NCBI GenBank assembly: GCA_964501335.1
Contig: CAZCTC010000099.1
Coordinates: forward strand, 1-24,374
Origin: CAZCTC01 sp964501335
GTDB lineage: Bacteria > Chloroflexota > Anaerolineae > B4-G1 > SLSP01
DNA length: 24,374 nucleotides
Direction: 5' to 3'
The notes below the pieces were generated by a model, which was given only the letters and a program-made list of their open reading frames with translations, had not been told where the DNA came from and did no database searches. Shown piece after piece: positions 1 to 7,500 of the stretch. Position numbers and translations under genes: made by a program. Every line of letters starts with the position of its first letter. Position 1 is the stretch's first letter.

Positions 1-136
1 ACTCCCGACTCATGGTCGGGATTGGTTAGTTTGTCTAGATCCGAGTTCAGAAAGCTGCCGAAAATATGGGCTTTTTTCCCGGACTAACCGTACAGTTTTT
101 CTGGACTAAGCGTACGGGTAATTTCCGTTTGAACTA
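1..136. repeat. Intergenic relic of the dispersed hairpin repeat, with small inverted repeat
   Basis: No gene is visible here; this is the region 3' of the acyl-CoA ligase. Bases 3-9 and 15-21 form a 7-bp hairpin (TCCCGAC, TCATG loop, GTCGGGA) that could help terminate transcription. Bases 46-93 match the right half of the repeat at 20821-20866: a TTCAGAA loop remnant, GCTGCCGAAAATA, a GGGCTTTTTTCCC block and GACTAACCG. The left hairpin arm is missing, so this is a truncated copy. The motif GGACTAANCGTAC occurs twice in a row (about 80-93 and 103-116). Confidence 0.5.
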
Positions 137-2182
137 TCAGGATTGGGTAATGATGCGTACATCGCCGACGGCCAGCCCTTGCGGGAAGACGAAAAGCGGG
201 TTGAGGTCGATTTCTTGCAGGGTGGGATAGCGGAACGGCAGTTCGGAAAAGCGGACGATGGTCTCGGCCAGGGCTTCGAGATCGCAGGGAGCCTTGCCGC
301 GGGCGCCGGTCAGCAGCGGGTAGGCGCGGATCTGACGGATCATGGCGTCGGCTTCGGGGCGATCGACGGGGGCGACGCGCAGGGCGATGTCGCGCCAGAG
401 TTCGGTGTAGATGCCGCCCAGGCCGAAGACGACGACGGGGCCGAACTGGGGATCGCGCGAGAGACCGAGCAGGACTTCCTGGCCGCCTTTGAACTGCGGG
501 TAGATTACCGCGCCGCGAAAATCGAGGCCGGCGGCGATGGATGCCAGGCGGGCGAAGGCGTCGGCGACGGCCGTGTCGTCGGTCAGGTTTAGAATGACGC
601 CGCCGTGCTCGGATTTGTGAAGGATTTTAGGCGAGACTACTTTCATGACGACGGGATAGCCCAGTTCGCGAGCGGCGGTGACGGCGGTGTCGGCGTGGGT
701 GACGAAGCGATAGGGCGGGATGGGCAATCCGTTGGCTTCCAGCCAGGCCATGGCATCGGGTTCGAGGATCGGGGCTTGCGGCAGTTTGCTGATGATGGAG
801 GTTGCGGAGAGCCCGGGCAGGGGGCGGGAGGTGGCCCGGCGTTCTTCGTAATCGGCCATGCCGGCCAGTACGTTCATGGCGCGCTCGCCGATGGCATAGT
901 TGGGAAGGCCGGCCTCTTGCAGCAGGGCGATGGCCGGGGCGACGATGGGGCCGGCCATGAAGTTGGCTACGACCGGTTTGCCGCTTTGGGCGGCGGCGTC
1001 GATGATGCCCCGGGCCAGGGCTTCGGAATCCAGATAGGGGGTGGCGACGTTGAGCGCCAGGGCGGCGTCGTAGGATTCGAGCATGGCGCGCAGGGTTTCG
1101 CGGTAGCCGGTCTCGGTCCCTTCGACGGTGAGGTCGACCGGGTTGCGCAGGGCGGCGTGGCCAGGCAGGAAGGCGGCGAGCCGTTCGCGCAGGGCGGGAT
1201 CGGGTTCGGCGATCTCCAGGCCGCGGGCTTCGGCGCGGTCGGCGGCGAGGACGCCCGGGCCGCCGGAATTGGTTACGATGGCAACGCGGCGGCCGCGCAC
1301 GGGCGGCAGCTGGACGAAGCCTTTGCAGAGGTCGAACATTTCCTCGACTGTTTCCACGCGGATGGCGCCGCACTGGCGCAGGACACTGTCGTAGACAGCA
1401 TCGGCGCCGGCCATCGAGCCGGTGTGGGAGAGGGCGGCACGCTGGCCGGAGCGGCTGCGGCCGGATTTGATGACGACCAGGGGTTTGCGGCGGGTGAATT
1501 CCTGGACGGCCTGCATGAAGGCCCGGCCGTCGGCGACGCTTTCGATGTAGAGGGCGGCGACTTTGGTGTCGGGATCGTCAGCGAGATAGGGTAGGAGGTC
1601 GATCTCGTCGAGGTCGGCGCGGTTGCCGTAGCTGACGAATTTGGAGATGCCGAGGCCCTGTTCTTCAGCCCAGGAGAGGACGGCGCCGCCCAGGGCGCCG
1701 CTTTGAGAGACGAAGGCGGCAGATCCTGCGGGGGGGCGGCTTTCGAGGGTGGCGAAGAGGTGGTGGCCGGTGTTGAGGATGCCGGCGCAGTTGGGTCCGA
1801 CGATGCGGATGCCGTATTTCCGGGCGATGCGTTTGATTTCGGCCTCGCCGGCGGCATTGCCGGCTTCGGAGAAGCCGGAGGAGATGATGACGGCGGCGCG
1901 GATGCCGGCCGGCCCGCAGGCTTCGAGCGTGGCCGGGACGGTAACGGCGGGCGCGGCGATGACGGCGAGGTCGACGGGGTCGGGGATGGTGGCAATGTCG
2001 GCAAAGCCGGGGGCGTTGAGAGCGCCCTGGGCTTTGGGGTTGACGGCGTAGAGCTGGTTGTAGCCGCCGGCCCGAAGCTGGTGGATCAGTTCGTAGCCCA
2101 GTTTGCCCTGGGCCATCGAGCCGACGACGGCAACGCCGCGCGGGTAAAAGAGGGCCTGGAGAGAAGCGGTATCTTTGTTCAA
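137..2182 (-). CDS. Acetate-CoA ligase (ADP-forming), fused alpha and beta subunits
   Basis: The 681-residue protein has the layout of single-chain ADP-forming acyl-CoA synthetases, which convert acyl-CoA, ADP and phosphate to free acid, CoA and ATP. An N-terminal CoA-binding Rossmann domain (about residues 8-130, GVAVVGS then NPK) is followed by succinyl-CoA-synthetase-like domains with the phosphohistidine motif LSHTGSMAG (H253). An ATP-grasp domain (about 470-681) carries YPVVMKVVSPKILHKSEHGG and ends with EIDLNPLFV. The start is TTG at 2182, supported by AGGAG 8 bases upstream. That site lies inside the 3' end of the preceding HNH gene, whose stop codon is one base away, so translation is probably coupled. 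Family knowledge links the enzyme to IOR, whose aryl-acetyl-CoA product it can use for substrate-level phosphorylation. The exact acyl specificity cannot be read from the sequence. Base composition is very GC-rich (49 of 60 bases at 1201-1260). Confidence 0.93.
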   Translation of the reverse strand: MNKDTASLQALFYPRGVAVVGSMAQGKLGYELIHQLRAGGYNQLYAVNPKAQGALNAPGFADIATIPDPVDLAVIAAPAVTVPATLEACGPAGIRAAVIISSGFSEAGNAAGEAEIKRIARKYGIRIVGPNCAGILNTGHHLFATLESRPPAGSAAFVSQSGALGGAVLSWAEEQGLGISKFVSYGNRADLDEIDLLPYLADDPDTKVAALYIESVADGRAFMQAVQEFTRRKPLVVIKSGRSRSGQRAALSHTGSMAGADAVYDSVLRQCGAIRVETVEEMFDLCKGFVQLPPVRGRRVAIVTNSGGPGVLAADRAEARGLEIAEPDPALRERLAAFLPGHAALRNPVDLTVEGTETGYRETLRAMLESYDAALALNVATPYLDSEALARGIIDAAAQSGKPVVANFMAGPIVAPAIALLQEAGLPNYAIGERAMNVLAGMADYEERRATSRPLPGLSATSIISKLPQAPILEPDAMAWLEANGLPIPPYRFVTHADTAVTAARELGYPVVMKVVSPKILHKSEHGGVILNLTDDTAVADAFARLASIAAGLDFRGAVIYPQFKGGQEVLLGLSRDPQFGPVVVFGLGGIYTELWRDIALRVAPVDRPEADAMIRQIRAYPLLTGARGKAPCDLEALAETIVRFSELPFRYPTLQEIDLNPLFVFPQGLAVGDVRIITQS

Positions 2183-2183
2183 T

Positions 2184-3062
2184 TTAATGCTCCTGGCAGG
2201 TGGGAGGTAATGCCCATTGGCTTAGAAGCGGTTGCAGTTCGGGGAGGGTTGCCAGAAGGGCTTCTTTTAAATTAGGATAAGTTTCATGATCGTAGAAATA
2301 TTGGAGAAAATCAGGTTCGCAATACAGGATTTGACGGATGGCAGCCTGATGGGGGGTGGAAGGGTCCAGCAGACATAACAGAGATTCGCGTATCGATAGC
2401 ATTTCGGGTGCCTGATAATCAGGGCCTTTTTCCGGGGCGAAGAGATCCCGGATGGTGGTCAGGAAGTCGCGCAAAGTTCGGGCTCTGTCTTTCGGAAGTT
2501 TCCCATCGTTTAAGCCCAGTTCAGTGATGGTATAGTCGGCTCGAATTCGTGGATCGGAGGGGTCCGGCAAGGTTTTGAGGGGATAGAGTTTTCCCAGGTT
2601 TGCTTTTTCTCCGTTGAAGCCGAGATCGATTTCTATAAAACAGAGAGGATCATCTGCATCTGATGTTGGATTCAGGAACAATGGAATGCCCTGAGCGTTA
2701 TAGTCATCTTTGGTCTTTTTGTTTCCCCGGTTGCAAGCGGTGCAGGACCATAAGAAGTTATCCCACTTAAACATCTTGTCTTTGTGAGCATGTTTGGGTT
2801 CATAGTGGTCGATGTCGCCTCCGGCTAAGGGGGCGCGGCGTTCGCAGTAGGCGCATTTCTCATGGAAAACTTTTTGGGATAATTTCCATTTCGCTGTGCT
2901 TGCTTTGTTTTGTTGGTGGTCCCAGTTGTTTTGAGTTCGCGTAAAATTATTCCAGGCCTGATCGACATTCCATGTACCTTGATCGACGTTAGACTGGCAA
3001 CTGTCCAGATATTTGGAAAGCGTACAGGTAGGATCCAGAGGAAGTTTTCGAACCTTCAACAT
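2184..3062 (-). CDS. ptuB: HNH endonuclease, TIGR02646/PtuB-like (Septu-type defence effector)
   Basis: The 292-residue protein has a zinc-bound HNH core: C70-x2-C73, then DIDHYEPK with H86, then WDNFLWSCTACN with C107-x2-C110 and N111. This is the arrangement of TIGR02646 proteins, the HNH partner in Septu and in the retron Ec78 effector. No reverse transcriptase is nearby, so a plain two-gene Septu-like system is the best reading. The gene begins 4 bases after the ATPase stop, so the two are co-translated. Its last codons supply the Shine-Dalgarno site of the downstream ligase. The C-terminal half (about 130-292) is helical-looking with no motif I recognise. GC is lower than in the flanking genes (28 of 60 bases at 2641-2700), which suggests horizontal acquisition. 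Function as a phage-triggered nuclease is inferred from the family and the partner. Confidence 0.8.
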   Translation of the reverse strand: MLKVRKLPLDPTCTLSKYLDSCQSNVDQGTWNVDQAWNNFTRTQNNWDHQQNKASTAKWKLSQKVFHEKCAYCERRAPLAGGDIDHYEPKHAHKDKMFKWDNFLWSCTACNRGNKKTKDDYNAQGIPLFLNPTSDADDPLCFIEIDLGFNGEKANLGKLYPLKTLPDPSDPRIRADYTITELGLNDGKLPKDRARTLRDFLTTIRDLFAPEKGPDYQAPEMLSIRESLLCLLDPSTPHQAAIRQILYCEPDFLQYFYDHETYPNLKEALLATLPELQPLLSQWALPPTCQEH

Positions 3063-3066
3063 GGTT

Positions 3067-4449
3067 TTATCCCTTTTTTTGAGCCCGTGCAGTTTGGATT
3101 AGCGAATAGATATCGTCATAAATTATGCTGCGTTCTCGATAATCTTCGGCTTCGGCAAGCCGGATATCGAGTTCTGTTTTTAACTGTTCCCATTCCCTTT
3201 TTTCTTCCGGTGTTAAGGTTCGGGCTTTGGAGATCCCCGTCAATTGATCGTAACGATGGAGTTTGCTGGTGGTATCCTGGTCGCGGATGCCGACGTTGAA
3301 GATTTGCTCCAGCACCTGATCGACGGTCCAGCCGCGGATGTATTCCTGGGGGCGGGCCACGACGGCCTTACCTTCTTTTTCCAGTTTGATGAGAGAATTG
3401 CGGCCCGCGGCCATGGCGACATAGGGGCTGTGGGTGGCGACAATAAACTGGATGTTGGGAAAGGTTTGGGTTAGCAGGTAGCCGACTTTGATTTGCCATT
3501 CGGGATGCAGATGGGCGTCGATTTCATCGATCAGGACCACGCCGCTGACTTCTGTCAGCTGAACTTTTGGAGGTTTCAAGGCCAAAAACCAGCTGCTCAT
3601 ATCCACGGCCAGGGCGAACATGCTGCGGTAACCGTCGCTTAACTCATTCAGGTTGAATTTTTCTTTTCGGTTGTCTGCATCTTCCGGGGTTTCACCGTAC
3701 CAGAACACGACTCTTTCGTCATCATTGGAACCCGTTCGTTTTTCAATGGTTACTTTTCCTATGTCTGGGAGCAGGCGACAAATGATTTCTTTGGCTTCTT
3801 CAAAATCACGCCGTTGAGATGAGCCCAAATCGCTTTTTAAAGCTTTGCGTTCCAGATCTTTCAGCCAGCTTTCGCAGTCGAAAAGTGAGGCGCCTTCGTT
3901 GAAGAGGGTGATAAACCTTTTTTGGACGGGATCGGTTTGGGTAATAGTTTCATTGGAGAATCCATAGACCCGGCGGAAAGGACCGTAACCGCAGCTGATC
4001 CAGCCTTTTTTGGGGGTGCCGGTAAAGGCATTGTCGGGTAAAGAATCAGAGGGTTCTTTTTCAATTTCAACTATTCTTGAAATGTCATTGTTGATTCTTT
4101 CTACGCGATACGATACCCTTTTAAGGGGATTTCCTTTCCGTCCTGGTGCTATGTCTATTGGGGGTTCCGAATTGATTGATAATCTCAACTTTGCAAAGTC
4201 GACAGGCGGTTTGTTTTCCTGTTCCCGGCGAATCCAGGTGTTGGGTTTGGCTGCGCGATCGGCTGTCGTGGCGTTCATTAAACAGACGGCCAGCGCCTGC
4301 AAAAGGGTACTTTTTCCGTAGCCGTTATCTCCCAGGATGACGTTCCAGTTGGATTGGGAATCCGGGTCATCGGGTTGGCGTTTGGTGAAGTTTAAGGTTA
4401 ACTGTTTAAAGCACTTTAAGTCTGAAACTTCAAATGACGTGAGATACAT
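3067..4449 (-). CDS. ptuA: AAA/ABC-type ATPase, PtuA-like (Septu-type defence sensor)
   Basis: This 460-residue ATPase resembles the OLD/RecF-like group. It opens with MYLTSFEVSDLKCF, has Walker A GDNGYGKST (residues 40-48), an ABC-like signature LSDGYRS, Walker B VVLIDEIDAHLHPEW, and a switch histidine in ATHSPY. The C-terminal ~80 residues are charged and helical (TPEEKREWEQLKTELDIRL), probably a coiled coil. Paired directly with an HNH gene, it matches PtuA, the ATPase that in characterised Septu systems assembles with PtuB and controls its nuclease. The ATG at 4449 has GAGGGG about 5 bases upstream. A putative promoter lies at 4495-4522, after a strong hairpin, so expression may be independent of iorAB. 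Composition is AT-richer than the metabolic neighbours (24 of 60 GC at 4081-4140). The alternative is an AAA-HNH pair of another defence subtype. Confidence 0.82.
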   Translation of the reverse strand: MYLTSFEVSDLKCFKQLTLNFTKRQPDDPDSQSNWNVILGDNGYGKSTLLQALAVCLMNATTADRAAKPNTWIRREQENKPPVDFAKLRLSINSEPPIDIAPGRKGNPLKRVSYRVERINNDISRIVEIEKEPSDSLPDNAFTGTPKKGWISCGYGPFRRVYGFSNETITQTDPVQKRFITLFNEGASLFDCESWLKDLERKALKSDLGSSQRRDFEEAKEIICRLLPDIGKVTIEKRTGSNDDERVVFWYGETPEDADNRKEKFNLNELSDGYRSMFALAVDMSSWFLALKPPKVQLTEVSGVVLIDEIDAHLHPEWQIKVGYLLTQTFPNIQFIVATHSPYVAMAAGRNSLIKLEKEGKAVVARPQEYIRGWTVDQVLEQIFNVGIRDQDTTSKLHRYDQLTGISKARTLTPEEKREWEQLKTELDIRLAEAEDYRERSIIYDDIYSLIQTARAQKKG

Positions 4450-4494
4450 TTTCCCCTCATCTTTAACCGAAAGTGGATGGCCGGCAACGATGTA

Positions 4495-4522
4495 AGTATC
4501 CTTTATTTAAGCATTTTGCCAA
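4495..4522 (-). promoter_or_regulatory. Putative sigma-70-type promoter for ptuAB
   Basis: Read on the minus strand, TTGGCA (4522-4517, 5 of 6 to TTGACA) is followed after 16 bases by GATACT (4500-4495, 4 of 6 to TATAAT). The spacer is AT-rich. Transcription would start about 45 bases before the ptuA ATG. Matched by eye only. Confidence 0.45.
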
Positions 4523-4538
4523 TTGGGATTTTGTTTTT

Positions 4539-4580
4539 AAGGGGGCTTTGCGGGCCGCTGAAGGCCCGCAAAGCCCCCTT
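4539..4580. terminator. Strong perfect hairpin between iorB and ptuA
   Basis: Perfect 18-bp arms (4539-4556 and 4563-4580) enclose the six-base loop GCTGAA. On the plus strand it is followed by TTTTTCTATTTCTTTT, like an intrinsic terminator, but no plus-strand gene precedes it. On the minus strand, the direction of iorB, only TT follows before an A-rich tract. It may still attenuate transcription from iorAB, or protect the iorAB 3' end. Confidence 0.6.
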
Positions 4581-4592
4581 TTTCTATTTCTT

Positions 4593-5180
4593 TTAGGGTG
4601 TGACGGCGTATCCTGCGTTGATGGCGGCGGCGTTGACTTCGGTGTGGCGGGGCCAGCGGGCCTGGACGGCGGCGAGCAGGTCGTCGAGGGTAAACAGGTC
4701 GCTGAGCCGGGTCTGACGGAGGGCGGCGCCCAGGACGTAGAGGTTGGCCGGGAGGGGGCGATCCTTATATGAAGGAAGGGCGTCGGCTTCGACGAGGTGG
4801 AGCCGGGCGCCGGCGGCGGCGATTTCGGCCTGGATCTGCTCGCGGGTGGGATAGTTCGCTTTGCCCAGCGTGACGGCGGTGGGGGCCCAGATGTGGGTCC
4901 AGAGAAGGAAGTCTCCGTCGGGCCGTACATAGCGGACGGCTTTGAGCGCTTCGGAGAGCTCCATGGAGATGACCAGATCGGCGCTGCGTTCGGGGATGTT
5001 CGGGCCGGCGGCCCGGCCGAGGCGAAGCTGGGCTTTGACGAAGCCGCCGCGCTGGGCCATCCCTTCGGTGGGATAGAACTGGGCCGGGATGTTGCGGTGG
5101 TGCATGGCGTCGGCGATGATTTCACCGATGGTCAGGACGCCCTGACCGCCTACGCCTACCAGATAAATGTCGTAGTTCAT
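4593..5180 (-). CDS. iorB: Indolepyruvate:ferredoxin oxidoreductase, beta (gamma-domain) subunit
   Basis: The 195-residue protein belongs to the pyruvate/ketoisovalerate oxidoreductase catalytic (gamma) domain family. It opens with YDIYLVGVGGQGVLTIGEII and carries the conserved YPTEGMAQRGGFVKAQLRLG stretch, cut here at 20 residues. With IorA it oxidatively decarboxylates aryl pyruvates to aryl-acetyl-CoA, reducing ferredoxin. Its ATG overlaps the iorA stop in an ATGA (5180-5177), a standard coupling arrangement, and GAGGTG lies just upstream. The length is typical for IorB. Confidence 0.94.
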   Translation of the reverse strand: MNYDIYLVGVGGQGVLTIGEIIADAMHHRNIPAQFYPTEGMAQRGGFVKAQLRLGRAAGPNIPERSADLVISMELSEALKAVRYVRPDGDFLLWTHIWAPTAVTLGKANYPTREQIQAEIAAAGARLHLVEADALPSYKDRPLPANLYVLGAALRQTRLSDLFTLDDLLAAVQARWPRHTEVNAAAINAGYAVTP

Positions 5181-7066
5181 GCCGACACCTCTTCTTTATC
5201 TTCTTCCAGGGGAGTATGGACCATGGCGTCCAGATTGCAGACGCCGGCGCAGAGGCCGCAGCCGTAACAGAGGGTGGGGTCGATGCTGACGGTTTTTTCG
5301 CCCAGGATGAGCGCGGGACAGCCGGTGATGGTGATGCAGAGTTTACAGCGGACGCATTTTTCGGCGACGACTGCGGTCTTGCCGGCGCGGAGGCCGCGGC
5401 GTTGGGCCTGGATGGCGCATTCCTGGCGGGCCAGGATGACTTTGACGCCGGGGAGGGGGATGGCCTGCTGGAGCGCGGCGACCATCTCCGATTGGTGGTA
5501 GGGATCGACGACGACAAAATGGTCCACGCCGAGGGCCGGCACGATGGCGGCGATGTCGACGCGGTGATGTCCGGCTTTCTGGAAGTCGGGGACGGTGCCG
5601 GGATTGACCTGCATTCCGGTCATACAGGTCCAGCCGTTGTCCATGATGATCAGGGTGAGCGGGGTCTGGTGCTGGACGGCGTTGATGAGGCCAGGGATGC
5701 CGGCGTGGAAGAAGGTGGAATCGCCCATCGTGGCGATGACCGGGGTCTGGACGCCGGCGCGGACATAGCCCTGGGCCATGCCGATGCTGGCGCCCATCGA
5801 GACTTCGTTCCAGACGGTGTGGAAGGGCGGGTTCATGCCCAGAATGGTGCAGCCGATATCGCCGGTGACCATGACTTCGTCTTTTTTGTACTTGAGTTTT
5901 TTGAGAGCCTGATTGATCGCCATAAAGGTGCCGCGGTGCGGACAGCCGGCGCAGACGGTGATGGGGCGAGGGGCGGCGAAGGTGTCGGCGGCGTGGCCCT
6001 GAAGTTCAGCCGCCGGGAATTCGCGGTCGAGGGCGACGGAGAGTCCGCGGAGGATGTGGGGCAGGCCGTATTCGCCGATCCGTTCAAAGGTGCCGTCGAG
6101 TTTGCCGATGATGCGGCCGGTGAAGCCGGCGCGGCGGGCGGTGACGTAGAGGCTTTTTTCCAGCACGGGTTCGAGCTCTTCCAGGATGATGACGGTGCGG
6201 CAGTGATCGAGCAGCGCTTTGACCTGGGCTTCGGGGAAGGGGTGGACGGCGGAGAGGCTCAGGATGGAGAGGCCTGCGGTCGGCAGTCCGAGGTCGGCGG
6301 CCCGGGCGAGCGCTTCGGGCAGGTAGGCGGCGGTGATGCCGGCCGCCAGGAGGCCGATCCCGCCGGGCTCCGGGGCGAGGGTCAGGGTGTTGAGGCCCTG
6401 CGCGGCGATCCATTCGCCGGCGCGGTCGAGGCGGGCGATGAGGTCGCGGTGTTGGGCCATGCAGATGGCGGCGCCGGCTTTGGTGTAGCGGTTGATGTCG
6501 CGGACCATGAGCGGCGGGCGTTCGGGCAGGGGGAGCGGTTCGGCCAGTTCGATGGCGGTGCGGGTGTTGGCGAGGGCGGTGACCAGGCGGATGAAGACGG
6601 GGGTGCCGGTCTGTTCGGAGAGCTCGAAGGCGAGGCGCGTCAGGCGGTAGGTTTCGGCGACGGTGGCCGGTTCGAGCATGGGCAGGTCGGCCATCAGGGC
6701 GAAGGTGCGGGAGTCCTGTTCGGCCATGCCGGCGCTGACGCCGGGGTCGTCGGCGACGTAGATGACGAGGCCGCCGGAGCAGCCGGAGTAGGCGATGGAG
6801 ATGAGGGAGTCATAGGCGACGTTGAGACCGGACATTTTCATGGTGCAGAGGGCGCGTTGGTTGGCCCAGGCGGCAGCCGAGGCGATTTCGAGGGCGACCT
6901 TTTCGTTGGTGCTCCATTCGACGTGGCGATCTGCGAGGTTCATGGCCAGCAGGCTGGCCAGGGCCCGGGTGGAGGGGGTGCCCGGGTAGCCGGTGACGAC
7001 TTTGACGCCGGCATGGAGGGCGCCCAGGGCCAGGGCTTCGTTTCCGGTAACCATGGTTGTGTTCAA
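5177..7066 (-). CDS. iorA: Indolepyruvate:ferredoxin oxidoreductase, alpha subunit
   Basis: The 629-residue protein has the full IorA layout: an N-terminal pyrimidine-binding domain (GYPGTPST near residue 25), a central domain, a thiamine-diphosphate domain (GDIGCTILG, then MGDSTFFHAG and IIMDNGWTCMTG), and a C-terminal 2x[4Fe-4S] ferredoxin domain. The eight cluster cysteines are all present: C571, C574, C577, C583 and C600, C603, C606, C610. It decarboxylates indolepyruvate and related aryl pyruvates in amino-acid fermentation and passes electrons to ferredoxin. The TTG start at 7066 is supported by GGAGG 5 bases upstream; the first ATG (7054) would be 17 bases away. It is followed by iorB with a 4-base overlap. 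Confidence 0.95.
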   Translation of the reverse strand: MNTTMVTGNEALALGALHAGVKVVTGYPGTPSTRALASLLAMNLADRHVEWSTNEKVALEIASAAAWANQRALCTMKMSGLNVAYDSLISIAYSGCSGGLVIYVADDPGVSAGMAEQDSRTFALMADLPMLEPATVAETYRLTRLAFELSEQTGTPVFIRLVTALANTRTAIELAEPLPLPERPPLMVRDINRYTKAGAAICMAQHRDLIARLDRAGEWIAAQGLNTLTLAPEPGGIGLLAAGITAAYLPEALARAADLGLPTAGLSILSLSAVHPFPEAQVKALLDHCRTVIILEELEPVLEKSLYVTARRAGFTGRIIGKLDGTFERIGEYGLPHILRGLSVALDREFPAAELQGHAADTFAAPRPITVCAGCPHRGTFMAINQALKKLKYKKDEVMVTGDIGCTILGMNPPFHTVWNEVSMGASIGMAQGYVRAGVQTPVIATMGDSTFFHAGIPGLINAVQHQTPLTLIIMDNGWTCMTGMQVNPGTVPDFQKAGHHRVDIAAIVPALGVDHFVVVDPYHQSEMVAALQQAIPLPGVKVILARQECAIQAQRRGLRAGKTAVVAEKCVRCKLCITITGCPALILGEKTVSIDPTLCYGCGLCAGVCNLDAMVHTPLEEDKEEVSA

Positions 7067-7156
7067 GCAAGCCTCCGTCTTTTGATTTTTTTGCGTCCCG
7101 CAAGGGGTTTTTCTGGTCTGATGCGACGCGCGGTAGGACTCCAGGAAATTGTGGTT
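7067..7156 (-). repeat. iorA upstream region holding an inverted copy of a dispersed linker module
   Basis: The minus-strand reading of 7095-7133 (CGCGCGTCGCATC, a GACC block, AAAA, TTGCGGGACG) matches the plus strand at 24226-24264. The TGCGGGACG core also occurs at 11066-11075 and 13117-13124. This is the only copy I see in reverse orientation. I see no convincing promoter for iorA in it. Confidence 0.5.
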
Positions 7157-7366
7157 GCCAAAAAGTGCCTTTTAATTCCCCCTATCCCCCCTGCCCCCCT
7201 TTCCCCCGAGGGAAAGGGGGGATCATTAAGCATTTTGTGGCCCGCCGCGGCCGCGGCGGGCCACAAAATGCAGTTTATACCCCCCTTCTTCCCCCGCTTG
7301 CGGGGGGAGAAGGGGGGCAGGGGGGATATGAGGGGGAGAAAAAACATTTTTGGCACGCTTTTTGGC
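7157..7366. repeat. MITE-like inverted-repeat element with perfect 42-bp central palindrome
   Basis: The ends are imperfect inverted repeats: GCCAAAAAGTGCC at 7157-7169 against GGCACGCTTTTTGGC at 7352-7366. The arms continue inward through an ATCCCCCCTGCCCCCCTT block (left, about 7184-7201) and its complement (about 7311-7328). Inside are three hairpins in a row: 12-bp arms at 7194-7205/7210-7221, a perfect 42-base palindrome at 7230-7271 with no loop, and 16-bp arms with one mismatch at 7280-7295/7302-7317. It carries no coding sequence, and no clear target-site duplication was seen. It lies between the helicase stop and iorA, so it may also act as a transcription barrier. Confidence 0.7.
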
Positions 7367-7500
7367 GAGAAAAATTTGTCTATGGTTAACTGTGGTCTTA
7401 CCCAGAAAGCCGCCGAAATAATCAGCTATATTAATTTAGCACGGAGGGGGGGAAAAGCCATGTTCCATCGGTCATCGGTTAGGAAGTCGATTGTCCTGTT
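7367..7500. other. Intergenic remainder with a possible half-hairpin relic
   Basis: No gene or clear regulatory site is seen downstream of the helicase gene. Bases 7402-7420 (CAGAAAGCCGCCGAAATA) resemble the right half of the dispersed hairpin, like the relic at 47-66. Confidence 0.35.

Noticed and set aside
605..1594. 329-codon plus-strand open frame
   Set aside because: Antisense to the acyl-CoA ligase; composition-driven.
3067..4449. Retron Ec78-type system
   Set aside because: The ATPase/HNH pair fits its effector, but no reverse transcriptase or msr-msd region is seen nearby, so a plain Septu-like system is preferred.
7063..7356. Small frames crossing the C/G-run element (both strands)
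   Set aside because: They consist of Pro/Gly-rich translation of the inverted repeats, with no ribosome site or domain.
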